From contig NZ_WITC01000134.1 in NCBI RefSeq assembly GCF_009601505.1, forward strand, positions 1 through 49,195: DNA of 49,195 bases. The letters are read 5' to 3'. The number at the start of each line of letters is the position of its first letter. Position 1 is the first letter of the stretch. Below, in pieces: positions 8,577 through 18,217 of the stretch. Made by a program: the position numbers and the translations under genes. A model generated the notes under the pieces. The model searched no databases, was not told the origin of the DNA, and saw nothing but the letters and a program-made list of their open reading frames with translations. The DNA comes from Sinorhizobium terangae. GTDB taxonomy: Bacteria; Pseudomonadota; Alphaproteobacteria; Rhizobiales; Rhizobiaceae.

Positions 8577-10357
8577 CCGACGACAAGAAGGCCACCCGAC
8601 GGCTGCGCTCGCAGGACTGGTTCGATAATCCAGAGCACCTGGACCTGACTGCGCTCTACCTGGAGCGCTTCATGAACTACGGCACCACACCGGAAGAGCT
8701 GAGGTCCGGCAAACCGATCATCGGCATTGCCCAGTCGGGCAGCGACCTCAACCCCTGCAACCGCCACCATCTGGAGCTGGCGAAGCGCCTGCGCGACGGC
8801 ATCCGCGATGCCGGCGGCATTCCGATCGAGTTCCCGACCCATCCGCTGTTCGAGAACTGCAAGCGGCCGACGGCGGCGCTCGACCGCAACCTCGCCTATC
8901 TCGGACTGGTCGAGATCCTTTACGGCTATCCGCTCGACGGCGTGATCCTGACGACCGGCTGTGACAAGACCACGCCCTCGGCGCTGATGGCCGCCTCAAC
9001 CGTCGACATTCCGGCCATCGTCTTTTCCGGCGGACCGATGCTCGACGGCTGGAACGACGGCGATCTCGTCGGCTCCGGCACCGTGATCTGGCGTTCGCGC
9101 CGCAAATATGCCGCCGGCGAAATAACCCGCAAGCAGTTCCTCGAAGCGGCCCTCGATTCCGCGCCCTCGGTTGGCCATTGCAACACCATGGGCACGGCTT
9201 CCACGATGAACGCCATGGCCGAAGCGCTCGGCATGTCGCTGACCGGCTGTGCGGCGATCCCGGCAGCCTACCGCGAACGCGGCCAGATGGCCTATCGCAC
9301 CGGCCGGCGCGCCGTCGAGCTCGTGCTGGAAGACATCAAGCCGTCCGACATCCTGACGCGCGAGGCATTCCTGAACGCGATCAAGGTCAATTCTGCCATC
9401 GGCGGCTCGACCAATGCCCAGCCGCACCTGATGGCGATGGCCAAGCATGCGGGCGTAACGCTCAACCCGGACGATTGGCAGGTCCATGGCTACGACATAC
9501 CCCTGCTCGCCAATGTCCAGCCGGCGGGTGCCTATCTCGGCGAACGTTTCCATCGTGCCGGCGGTGTGCCCGCGATCATGTGGGAGTTGCTCAAGGCCGG
9601 CAAGATCGACGGCGGCTGTCCGACGGTCACCGGCAAGACCATGGCAGAAAACCTTGAAGGCCGAGAATCCGACGACCGCGAAGTGATCCGGCCTTTTGCC
9701 GAGCCGCTGCGCGAACGCGCGGGCTTCCTCGTCCTCAAGGGCAATCTCTTCGACTTCGCCATCATGAAGATGAGCGTGGTTTCCGACAGCTTCCGCCAGC
9801 GCTATCTGCAGGAGCCGGGACGCGAGGGCGTGTTCGAGGGTCGCGCCATCGTCTTCGACGGATCCGAGGACTATCACAAGCGGATCAACGATCCCTCGCT
9901 CGATATCGACGAGAACTGCATCCTGGTGATCCGCGGCGCCGGTCCCAAGGGTTGGCCAGGCTCGGCCGAAGTGGTCAACATGCAGCCGCCGGATCATCTG
10001 CTGAAGCGCGGCATCATGAGCCTTCCGACGATCGGCGACGGCCGCCAGTCGGGTACGGCAGACAGCCCGTCGATCCTCAACGCCTCGCCCGAAAGCGCCG
10101 CCGGCGGCGGCCTTGCCTGGGTACGCACCGGCGACACCATCCGCATCGACTTCAACAAAGGCCTCTGCGACATGCTGGTGGACGACGCCGAGATCGAGCG
10201 CCGCAAGGCCGAGGGCATTCCGAAGGTACCGGGTGACGCCACACCCTGGCAGATGATCTACCGCCAGACCGTGACTGAGCTCGCCGACGGCGCAACGATC
10301 AGGGATGCGGACGCGTTCCGCCAGATCTCCAGGACGCCGCCGCGGCACAACCACTAA
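8573..10357 (+). CDS. IlvD/Edd family aldonate dehydratase
   Basis: A 594-aa dehydratase. Three cysteines that hold the iron-sulfur cluster are visible: Cys62 (PCNRHH), Cys130 (TTGCDKTTP) and Cys203 (GHCNTMGT). The length matches pentonate dehydratases such as XylD/AraC rather than the roughly 560-aa dihydroxyacid dehydratases of branched-chain synthesis. Expected reaction: removal of water from an aldonic acid to give the 2-keto-3-deoxy acid, which the FAH-family enzyme at 2966 could process. Overlaps the previous gene by four bases; GGAAGGA precedes the ATG. Last gene of the operon. Confidence 0.92.
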   Translation: MTDDKKATRRLRSQDWFDNPEHLDLTALYLERFMNYGTTPEELRSGKPIIGIAQSGSDLNPCNRHHLELAKRLRDGIRDAGGIPIEFPTHPLFENCKRPTAALDRNLAYLGLVEILYGYPLDGVILTTGCDKTTPSALMAASTVDIPAIVFSGGPMLDGWNDGDLVGSGTVIWRSRRKYAAGEITRKQFLEAALDSAPSVGHCNTMGTASTMNAMAEALGMSLTGCAAIPAAYRERGQMAYRTGRRAVELVLEDIKPSDILTREAFLNAIKVNSAIGGSTNAQPHLMAMAKHAGVTLNPDDWQVHGYDIPLLANVQPAGAYLGERFHRAGGVPAIMWELLKAGKIDGGCPTVTGKTMAENLEGRESDDREVIRPFAEPLRERAGFLVLKGNLFDFAIMKMSVVSDSFRQRYLQEPGREGVFEGRAIVFDGSEDYHKRINDPSLDIDENCILVIRGAGPKGWPGSAEVVNMQPPDHLLKRGIMSLPTIGDGRQSGTADSPSILNASPESAAGGGLAWVRTGDTIRIDFNKGLCDMLVDDAEIERRKAEGIPKVPGDATPWQMIYRQTVTELADGATIRDADAFRQISRTPPRHNH

Positions 10358-10369
10358 CGATCTCGCGAC

Positions 10370-10394
10370 CGCACGGGGCAAAGGCCCCCGTGCG
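10370..10394. terminator. bidirectional hairpin between convergent dehydratase and thuB genes
   Basis: The arms CGCACGGGG and CCCCGTGCG enclose a short loop in the 69-bp gap between two converging genes. No long T run follows on either side, so termination efficiency is uncertain. Confidence 0.55.
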
Positions 10395-10426
10395 ATCGCC
10401 GTTGCCTCTCCTGTTCGACCTGCCCA

Positions 10427-11521
10427 TCAACCTACAGCGCGCTGTTCCTCGACCGAAGGCGTGTCCTCGACATCCAGTTCGCGCCGTTCCTTTTCGGTCT
10501 CGATGGCGACATCGAGCACCTTCTGGAGATTTGCGGCGTGGCGGAAGTCGGGATCGACCGCCTGGCGTTCGGCGACCGCCGCGGCAAAGCGCTGGTAATT
10601 GGTCGGCACCGTCCCGGCGTCGAGCTCGCGCCAGATCGCCTTTTCGACATCGGGGCCCAGACAGGCCTTGAGGCGCGAGCCGTCCGGCGTATGGATCACC
10701 TCCAGCGCGCCCTTGTCGCCGTGCAGCCTCAGCCTCAGCTCGTTAAGATGACCCGTCGCCCAGCGGCTGGCATGGATCACGCCCATCGCGCCGTTTTCGA
10801 ACTCCGCCGTCATCGCGAAGCTGTCATTCGCATCGAGGTCGTATTCGCCGATGCGGTTGTCGGGCGCCTTGTCGAACGCCTTCAGCCGGGCAAAGACCCG
10901 CTCGACCGCACTGCCGGCGCCATAGCCGGCAAAATCGAGGATATGGATCCCGACATCGCCGAGCACGCCGTTTGAGCCGTGCTTGGTCGACAGCCGCCAC
11001 AGCCATTTCGATTCGCTCGCCCAGTCGCCCCAGGCCTTCGACACCAGCCAGCTCTGCAAGTAGGAGGCTTCGAGATGGCGCACCCCGCCGATCTCGCCCG
11101 CAAGCACCAGCTCGCGTGCCCGCTGAAGCGGCGCCACATTGCGGTAGGTGAGGTTCACCATGTTGACGACACCGGCGCGCTCCGCCGCTGCGGCCATTTC
11201 GGCGGCCTTCTCGTAGTTTTCCGCCAGCGGCTTTTCGCACAGCACGTGCTTGCCGGCGGCGATCAGGGCCAGCGTCGTCGGATGATGGGCCTTGTCCGGC
11301 GTGACGTTGGTCGCCGCGTCGAATTCGCCCCAGGCGATCGCGTCCTCGAGCGACGTGAAGACACGGTCGATGCCGTGCATTTCGGCGAAGGCGCGCGCCC
11401 GCGACGGGTCGACATCGACGGCGGCGACAAGCTCGACGCCCTCGATCTTGGCAAATGCTAGCGCATGGCTGTTGGCCATGCCGCCGGTTCCGAGAATAAG
11501 CAAACGCATGATGGACCTCAT
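10427..11521 (-). CDS. thuB: ThuB, Gfo/Idh/MocA family oxidoreductase
   Basis: A 364-aa oxidoreductase. The N-terminal Rossmann fold has GTGGMA near residue 11, and the family motif CEKPLAEN follows near residue 95. In Sinorhizobium and Agrobacterium, ThuA and ThuB together convert trehalose, maltitol and sucrose isomers to 3-keto derivatives. Assigned here from the conserved order thuR/thuEFGKAB. The ATG at 11521 overlaps the thuA stop as ATGA; a second ATG at 11509 also has a good GAGG sequence, so the protein may be four residues shorter. Ends opposite the dehydratase gene. Confidence 0.9.
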   Translation of the reverse strand: MRSIMRLLILGTGGMANSHALAFAKIEGVELVAAVDVDPSRARAFAEMHGIDRVFTSLEDAIAWGEFDAATNVTPDKAHHPTTLALIAAGKHVLCEKPLAENYEKAAEMAAAAERAGVVNMVNLTYRNVAPLQRARELVLAGEIGGVRHLEASYLQSWLVSKAWGDWASESKWLWRLSTKHGSNGVLGDVGIHILDFAGYGAGSAVERVFARLKAFDKAPDNRIGEYDLDANDSFAMTAEFENGAMGVIHASRWATGHLNELRLRLHGDKGALEVIHTPDGSRLKACLGPDVEKAIWRELDAGTVPTNYQRFAAAVAERQAVDPDFRHAANLQKVLDVAIETEKERRELDVEDTPSVEEQRAVG

Positions 11522-12309
11522 CGATATCCTGCTTCGCCGGCCTGGTGGAGCTTCGGCCCCCGCTCGACGATCGGCTCCAGCGCCTTCTCCACCGGCACGT
11601 TCGGCGCCTCGTGGATCGCCTTGTACGTGCCCTGCGGATTGTGCGCCCATTTTACCGCGTTGCGCAGCACCGTCTGCACCGTCGCATCGTGATAGGTGGG
11701 ATAGGTTTCGTGACCGGGACGGAAATAGAAGATGTTGCCGGCACCGCGCCGCCAGGTCAGCCCCGAGCGAAACACCTCGCCGCCGGCAAACCAGGAGATG
11801 AACACCGTCTCCAGCGGCTCCGGCACGGAGAATTGTTCGCCATACATCTCCTCGTTTTCCAGCACGAAATTCTCGCCGAGACCGGCGGCGATCGGGTGGC
11901 GCGGGTTGACGACCCAGACGCGCTCGCGCTCGCCCGCCTCGCGCCATTTGAGCGCGCAGGGCGTGCCCATCAGCCGCTTGAACACCTTGGAGAAATGGCC
12001 GGAATGGAGCACGATCAGCCCCATGCCTTCCCACACGCGCTTGGCCACGCGCTCGACGACGCGATCGTCGACGGCGCCGTGGTCCTTGTGGCCCCACCAG
12101 ACGAGCACGTCGGTCGAAGCCAGCCGTTCGTCGCTCAAGCCGTGCTCCGGCTCCTGCAACGTCGCCGTCGTCGCGGCAATCGCCACGTCCTCGTTCAGCG
12201 CCGCCGCGATCGTGTTGTGCATGCCGTTCGGGTAAATCTCCCGAACCACCGCATTCGTCTGCTCGTGGATGTTCTCACCCCACACGATGGTGTTGATAGC
12301 CAAGGTCAT
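11518..12309 (-). CDS. thuA: ThuA, trehalose utilization protein
   Basis: A 263-aa member of the ThuA family, which has a glutamine-amidotransferase-like fold. Visible features are VWWGHKDHG near residue 72 and LHSGHFSKVF near 103. It works with ThuB in forming and processing 3-keto disaccharides in the cytoplasm. Start at 12309, where GAGGAGA directly precedes the ATG; an upstream in-frame ATG lacks such a site. Coupled to thuB by a four-base overlap and separated from thuK by 63 bp containing a small hairpin. Confidence 0.92.
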   Translation of the reverse strand: MTLAINTIVWGENIHEQTNAVVREIYPNGMHNTIAAALNEDVAIAATTATLQEPEHGLSDERLASTDVLVWWGHKDHGAVDDRVVERVAKRVWEGMGLIVLHSGHFSKVFKRLMGTPCALKWREAGERERVWVVNPRHPIAAGLGENFVLENEEMYGEQFSVPEPLETVFISWFAGGEVFRSGLTWRRGAGNIFYFRPGHETYPTYHDATVQTVLRNAVKWAHNPQGTYKAIHEAPNVPVEKALEPIVERGPKLHQAGEAGYR

Positions 12310-12325
12310 TCTCCTCGTGGTTTCG

Positions 12326-12343
12326 GCATCCGCTGCCGGATGC
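12326..12343 (-). promoter_or_regulatory. intercistronic hairpin thuK-thuA
   Basis: GCATCCG-CTGC-CGGATGC forms a seven-base-pair stem with a tetraloop, just upstream of the thuA ribosome-binding site. It may stabilise or partition the polycistronic mRNA. Confidence 0.4.
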
Positions 12344-12372
12344 ATTTGTCTGGTGGCTAACTTGTGGCGGGA

Positions 12373-13401
12373 TTATGCCGCGCCGCGTAATTCCGTGCGG
12401 CCGATCGCGCGTCCTGCCGCATCGAAGCGATGAATGTGGCCGGCGGCCGGGGAAATCTCCACGGTTTGTCCGGGATGATGCCTGGAGATCCCTCTTTCCC
12501 GGACGATCAACGGCTCGCCGGCGCCGATGTCAATATAAACATAGCTGTCGGAACCGAGCATCTCGGCGTGGACGACCGTGCCGCTCCACTGCCCGGCGTT
12601 CTCGACGATTTCCAGATGCTCCGCCCTGACGCCGATCGTCTGCGCCTTATAGGGCTCCGCGAAGGCGCCCTCCAGAAAGTTCATTTTCGGCGAGCCTATG
12701 AAGCCGGCGACAAAGATCGAGTTCGGGCTTTCATAGAGTTCGAGCGGCGTGCCGATCTGCTCGACAAGCCCGTCCCTCAGGACGCAGATCCGGTCGGCAA
12801 GCGTCATCGCCTCCACCTGGTCGTGCGTCACGTAGATCATCGTCGTGTTGTGCATGCTGCGGTGGAGTTTTGCGATCTCGATGCGGGTCGCCACACGCAG
12901 CGCCGCATCGAGATTGGAAAGCGGTTCGTCGAACAGGAAGACCGTGGGGTCGCGCACGATCGCGCGGCCGATCGCCACGCGCTGCCGCTGCCCGCCGGAG
13001 AGCTGGCGGGGCAGGCGCTTGAGATAGGGGGTAAGCTGCAGCATTTCGGCCGCCGCCTCGACCCTTTTCCTGCAATGTTCCTTGTCCTTGCCGGCGAGCT
13101 GCATGCCGAAGGCCATATTGTCGAAAACGTTCATGTGCGGATAAAGCGCATAAGACTGAAACACCATGGCAATACCGCGGCGGGACGGAGCAAGTTGATT
13201 GACGACCTCACCGTCGAAGGCAAGCGTTCCCGAGGTGATTTCCTCGAGGCCCGAAATCAGCCGGAGCAAAGTCGACTTGCCGCAGCCGGACGGCCCGACG
13301 AAAACCATGAACTCGCCCGTCCGGATATCCATGCTGACGCCCTTGATGACCTCGAAGGAACCAAAGGACTTGCGAATGTCCCGCAACTGTAGCTCTGCCA
13401 T
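12373..13401 (-). CDS. thuK: ThuK, sugar ABC transporter ATP-binding protein
   Basis: A 342-aa MalK/UgpC-type ATPase. Walker A GPSGCGKST is at 36-44, the signature LSGGQ at 134-138 and Walker B ending in DEP at about 155-160, with a C-terminal TOBE/regulatory region from about 240. It powers uptake through the ThuF-ThuG channel. Start preceded by AGGAGAAGG. It lies 62 bp after thuG within the thu operon. Confidence 0.95.
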   Translation of the reverse strand: MAELQLRDIRKSFGSFEVIKGVSMDIRTGEFMVFVGPSGCGKSTLLRLISGLEEITSGTLAFDGEVVNQLAPSRRGIAMVFQSYALYPHMNVFDNMAFGMQLAGKDKEHCRKRVEAAAEMLQLTPYLKRLPRQLSGGQRQRVAIGRAIVRDPTVFLFDEPLSNLDAALRVATRIEIAKLHRSMHNTTMIYVTHDQVEAMTLADRICVLRDGLVEQIGTPLELYESPNSIFVAGFIGSPKMNFLEGAFAEPYKAQTIGVRAEHLEIVENAGQWSGTVVHAEMLGSDSYVYIDIGAGEPLIVRERGISRHHPGQTVEISPAAGHIHRFDAAGRAIGRTELRGAA

Positions 13402-13463
13402 TTCCTTCTCCTAAATCAAGCGGGATGCGAGTGGGAAGCCGCCCACAGTTTTCCTCGTCCGCC

Positions 13464-14293
<830 letters not shown>

Positions 14294-14294
<1 letters not shown>

Positions 14295-15277
14295 CAGCGT
14301 TCTCCTTCAAAATTGACCCGCCCGAACCACATGTAAAGGACGGTGATCGCGGCAATGATGAGAAAGAGCATGGTCGAGGCGGCGGCGCCGTAGGCGAACT
14401 TGTCGAAATCGAAAAGGTTCTCGCGCGCCAGCACCGACATCGTCTTCGTCTGCGTATTGTTCGGCGTCAGCACGTAGATCAGGTCGAAGATGCGCAGCGC
14501 GTCGAGCATGCGGAAAATGACCGCGACCATCAGCGCCGGGCGAATGAGCGGCAGCGTCAATCGCCAGAATACCTTCACCGGATGAACACCATCGATCTTC
14601 GCGGCCTCGTAGATATCGCCCGGCACCATCTGCAGGCCAGCGAGGACGAGGAGTGCCATGAAAGGCGTCGTCTTCCAGATGTCGACGATCAGAACGGCGA
14701 TCATTGCCGTGTCCGGATTGGCGGTCCAGGCGACCTTCTGGCTGATCAGCCCGAGGCCGAGCAGTATGTCGTTCAGGATGCCGAACTGGTCGTTGAGCAT
14801 CCAGGCCCACATCTTCGCCGACACTATCGTCGGGATCGCCCAAGGGATGAGTATGGCGGCCCGCACCAGTCCGCGCCCCGGAAATTGCGCGTTCAGCACC
14901 AAGGCCACCACGAGCCCGAGCACCGTCTCGATGCTGACGGAAATCAAGGTGAACTTCAGCGTGTTCCAGACGGCGTTCCACCAGACGGGATCGGCGAGCA
15001 ACCCGCGATAGATGGTGCGGCCGCTCTTCAGCGTGATCCAGGTGAGATAATTATCGAAGCCGATGAACTCGGCGCCCGCGAGATTGGTCAACGATGCAGT
15101 GGTGAAGCTGAAATAGATCGTCCTGACGAGCGGCCATCCGGCGACGAGCGCCAGCACGAGAAGCGTCGGCGTCAGGAAGACCCACGCGGAGCGGACGCGC
15201 TGTGCTCTCAAGTCTGAATGGACGTGCAGGCGGCTCGCGAGTGCGGCCGGCGGATCCGCGACGGTAAGATCGGTCAT
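14294..15277 (-). CDS. thuF: ThuF, sugar ABC transporter permease (MalF type)
   Basis: Inner-membrane permease of 327 aa with a cytoplasmic N-terminal extension, about six transmembrane segments and the EAA loop YEAAKIDGVHPVKVFWRL near residue 230. Together with ThuG it forms the channel for trehalose, maltitol and sucrose isomers, by analogy with the characterised thu system. It starts 138 bp after thuE, beyond a strong hairpin. Confidence 0.94.
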
Positions 15278-15319
15278 GACTGAGGCTCCCCTGCGTTCGG
15301 CTTTCGCCGCTGGTTTCGA

Positions 15320-15352
15320 GGGGGATGGCGGCCGATCCGACCGCCATCCCCC
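15320..15352 (-). promoter_or_regulatory. strong stem-loop between thuE and thuF
   Basis: A perfect 12-bp stem (GGGGGATGGCGG / CCGCCATCCCCC) with a 9-nt loop lies between the binding-protein gene and the first permease gene. In binding-protein operons such hairpins often protect the upstream message or reduce read-through, keeping the receptor in excess over the membrane subunits. That role here is inferred. Confidence 0.65.
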
Positions 15353-15415
15353 GGCGACGGCTGCAAGGCAAGGAAGCGAATGCGAATTATCGGCGCTTGC
15401 CTGCCTCGGGGAGGC

Positions 15416-16678
15416 TTACCAGCTGTCGCCCTTGAGCTCGGTCAGGTCGATTTCGAGTAGTTCGAGATTCTCGGCGGCGGTTCCGTTGCCGGAGAGCGTA
15501 TTGTGCACGGCGCTCCAGAACTTCGAGGAAACCTCGTTGTATTTGACCTTGGTGACGGCCGACGGCCTCGGCACAGCACTCTCGAAGATCGGTTTCCAGT
15601 TCGGCATGAAGGGCTGCGCGGCCGCGACGTCCGGATCGTCATAGAGCGAAGCAATCGTCGGCAGTTGCGAGAGCTGCAGGGCGCGCGCCTTCTGTACCGT
15701 CTTCGACGAAAGGAACTTCACCAGCTGGATCGCCGCCTCCTGCTCGTCGGTATATTTCGAAACCGCGAGATTCCAGCCGCCGAGTGTGGAGGAAGGCTCC
15801 TCGCCGTCGCTCGCGGTCGGCAGCGGCATGACCTCGAACTTGCCCTTGACGGCGCTGTCATCGCCGTTTCCAAGCGCATAGGCATAGGGCCAGTTGCGCA
15901 TGAACACGGCATTGCCCGTCTGCCAGACGCCGCGCGATTCCTCCTCCTGATAGGCGAGCACGCCCTCCGGTGCGATCGTGCCGATCCATTCCTTGGCCCG
16001 ATCTATGGCGGCGGCCGCCATTTCGTTGTTGACGGAAATCGTGCCGTCCGGCTCGACGATTTGGCCGCCGCTGGAGGACTTGATCCATTCGAGCGCATTG
16101 CAGGTAAGCCCCTCGTAGGCGTTCGCCTGGAAGACAAAGCCCCAGATATCCGCCTGGCCCGCAGCGCGCTCCTTCTCCTGGATCTCCTTGGCGGTTGCCG
16201 CCAGCTCATCCCAGGTCTTCGGCGGTGTCCTGCCATATTTTTCGAGCAGGTCCTTGCGGTAGTAGAGCGCCGGCGCGTCGGTGAAGATCGGCAGCGCGAC
16301 GAGCTTGCCATTGACTGTCTGCGACTGAATGATCGAAGGGAAATGGTCGCCGACGACGTCCTTCGTCGCTGCCGTCAGGTCGATGAACTGGTCCGCCAGC
16401 TGCGGCGCCCAAATGACGTCCGTCTGGTAGACGTCGACATCCTTGTTTCCGGCGGCGAGCCACAAACGATACTGGCTGAACTGTTCGCTGCTCGACGGCG
16501 GCATGGTGACGAGATTGACCTTATGGCCCGTCTGCTTCTCGAACAGGTCGAGCTGTTCGCGCATGAAATTCACATTCTTGCCGGTGGTATTGGCCGCAAG
16601 CGAGAGCTCCGCGGCAGCGGCCAGATCGGCAGCGCCGAGTGTGGCGAAAACAGTCAAGGTCCTCAGCAGCAGTGTCAT
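15416..16678 (-). CDS. thuE: ThuE, sugar ABC transporter substrate-binding protein
   Basis: Periplasmic sugar receptor of 420 aa, cluster of family 1 extracellular solute-binding proteins. The signal peptide covers about residues 1-23 (hydrophobic, ending LAAAA). A characteristic family stretch, VFMRNWPYAYAL, is present near residue 264. Start chosen at 16678, where GGAGGAG lies nine bases upstream; the open frame extends further without a better site. First gene of the thu operon, divergent from the LacI regulator. Confidence 0.94.
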   Translation of the reverse strand: MTLLLRTLTVFATLGAADLAAAAELSLAANTTGKNVNFMREQLDLFEKQTGHKVNLVTMPPSSSEQFSQYRLWLAAGNKDVDVYQTDVIWAPQLADQFIDLTAATKDVVGDHFPSIIQSQTVNGKLVALPIFTDAPALYYRKDLLEKYGRTPPKTWDELAATAKEIQEKERAAGQADIWGFVFQANAYEGLTCNALEWIKSSSGGQIVEPDGTISVNNEMAAAAIDRAKEWIGTIAPEGVLAYQEEESRGVWQTGNAVFMRNWPYAYALGNGDDSAVKGKFEVMPLPTASDGEEPSSTLGGWNLAVSKYTDEQEAAIQLVKFLSSKTVQKARALQLSQLPTIASLYDDPDVAAAQPFMPNWKPIFESAVPRPSAVTKVKYNEVSSKFWSAVHNTLSGNGTAAENLELLEIDLTELKGDSW

Positions 16679-16731
16679 GGTCGATCGCTCCTCCAGATCT
16701 CCAACCGCTCGATGCCTCCTCAGCAAATTCG

Positions 16732-16741
16732 AAAACGGTTT
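16732..16741. promoter_or_regulatory. candidate ThuR operator, thuE side
   Basis: AAAACGGTTT followed by GGCT, 54 bp upstream of thuE. The AAnCGnTT core is typical of LacI-family operators. A near-identical site occurs at 16916 in the same divergent region. Confidence 0.5.
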
Positions 16742-16915
16742 GGCTGATAAAAGCTGTCAGAAGGCGTAAAACTTGTCAATATGCAGGATGCGTCACCCAC
16801 TGCAAATTTGATTATCCCTGAACAATGTGTTTAGATTCAAATTGTTATGCTGTTTACAACTCTTGTTAGAGCTTCAGAGAATCGCACGGGAAATCACCTC
16901 TTTTTAAACTTATTT

Positions 16916-16925
16916 AAAACGCTTT
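16916..16925. promoter_or_regulatory. candidate ThuR operator, thuR side
   Basis: AAAACGCTTT followed by GGCT, 146 bp upstream of the LacI-type gene. It is the second copy of the AAAACGnTTTGGCT sequence in the 393-bp thuE-thuR gap, and the two could allow looping or control of both promoters. Confidence 0.5.
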
Positions 16926-17022
16926 GGCTAGATGTCGCCCGGCCCGAAGACCTTATTCTGCCTCATAGCCGACGATCCGCGATCGGTTGTCCCTGGCGAC
17001 GAAGGCGTATATTCCTGATCGG

Positions 17023-17060
17023 GCAACGGGGTTTAAGGGAAGCAACGGGGTTTAAGGGAA
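17023..17060 (+). repeat. 19-bp exact tandem repeat in thuR leader
   Basis: GCAACGGGGTTTAAGGGAA is present twice without a gap, at 17023-17041 and 17042-17060, ending 11 bp before the regulator start codon. Each copy contains a purine-rich AAGGGAA, so the duplication doubles a weak ribosome-binding-like sequence. Confidence 0.85.
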
Positions 17061-17071
17061 TAAGAGCCCAG

Positions 17072-18115
17072 ATGAAACTGAAGGAGTTCGCCCGCCAACT
17101 GGGCCTTTCGCCGACGACGGTCAGCCGCGCGCTCAGCGGCTATCCGGAGGTGAGCGAGAAGACCCGCCAACGCGTGGCGGAAGAGGCCGTCCGCCTCGGC
17201 TATCGCCCGAACATCAATGCCGTGCGACTTGTCACCGGCCGGGCAGGGGCCATCGGCGTCGTCATGGGACGCAAAGGTGAGTTCCAGTTTTCCGAATTCA
17301 TGAGCGGCATGGCCGAACGGCTGGACGGGGAGGACATCGACATCCTCGTCAGCCCCGTGGCCGAGCAGGAAACGCGCGACGAGATCCAGATCTATAGCCG
17401 GCTCGTGACCAGCGGCCGCGTCGATGCCATCATCGTCCATTCGCCGAAGCCCGATGACGAGCGCATCGGTCTCCTTCACAAGCTCGGCGTTCCGTTCCTG
17501 GTCCACGGCAGGTCGGAGACTGACGTCCCGCATGCCTGGCTTGACATCGACAACGAGGGCGCCATTCGCAGGGCAACATCGCATCTCCTCGACCTTGGCC
17601 ACAGGCAGATCGCGATGATCAATGGCGGCGCCGGCTTCACCTTCTCGCTTCATCGCGACAAGGGTTACCGCGACGCGCTGGAACAACGCGGGATTGCCTT
17701 CGACCCTCGCCTTGTCGTCCACGGCCACTTTACGGATGAGCTCGGTTTCCGCTTTGCGCGGTCTTTGCTCGAGCAATCGCCGCGCCCCACCGCCTTCGTC
17801 GCGGGCTCGATGATGACGGCGCTCGGGGTCTATCGGGCGGTGCGGTCCCGCGGGCTCGTCGTCGGACGCGACATTTCCGTCATCGCCCATGACGACGTCT
17901 TCCCTTATCTGACGGCCGATAACATGGTTCCGTCGCTGTCGGCGACCCGCTCCTCCATCCGCGCCGCCGGGGCTCGAGCGGCAGACCTCGTGCTGCAACT
18001 CCTGGGCGGGAGGCCCGCGAGCGAAATTCACGAGCTCTGGCCGGTCGAACTCATCCTGCGCGAGTCCACCGGCCCGGTGCCGCACTCAAACGCAATTCCG
18101 GACAGAACAGGCTGA
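17072..18115 (+). CDS. thuR: ThuR, LacI-family transcriptional regulator
   Basis: A 347-aa repressor. The N-terminal helix-turn-helix reads KLKEFARQLGLSPTTVSRAL at residues 2-21. A periplasmic-binding-protein-like effector domain follows from about residue 60, with DDVFPYL near 275. The open frame extends to 16847, but only the ATG at 17072 places the DNA-binding helix at the N-terminus as in all LacI proteins. Divergent from thuE, as in the Sinorhizobium thu locus, where ThuR represses thuEFGKAB. Confidence 0.92.
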   Translation: MKLKEFARQLGLSPTTVSRALSGYPEVSEKTRQRVAEEAVRLGYRPNINAVRLVTGRAGAIGVVMGRKGEFQFSEFMSGMAERLDGEDIDILVSPVAEQETRDEIQIYSRLVTSGRVDAIIVHSPKPDDERIGLLHKLGVPFLVHGRSETDVPHAWLDIDNEGAIRRATSHLLDLGHRQIAMINGGAGFTFSLHRDKGYRDALEQRGIAFDPRLVVHGHFTDELGFRFARSLLEQSPRPTAFVAGSMMTALGVYRAVRSRGLVVGRDISVIAHDDVFPYLTADNMVPSLSATRSSIRAAGARAADLVLQLLGGRPASEIHELWPVELILRESTGPVPHSNAIPDRTG

Positions 18116-18217
18116 CCATCCGCCGGTAACGTCGATCGCGCCGGCCGACACGCCCTTGCGCCCTGCCCTTTGGCAGGCCAAGACTGCGCGCAAAGATTCG
18201 AAGTCAGACAGGCAGAG

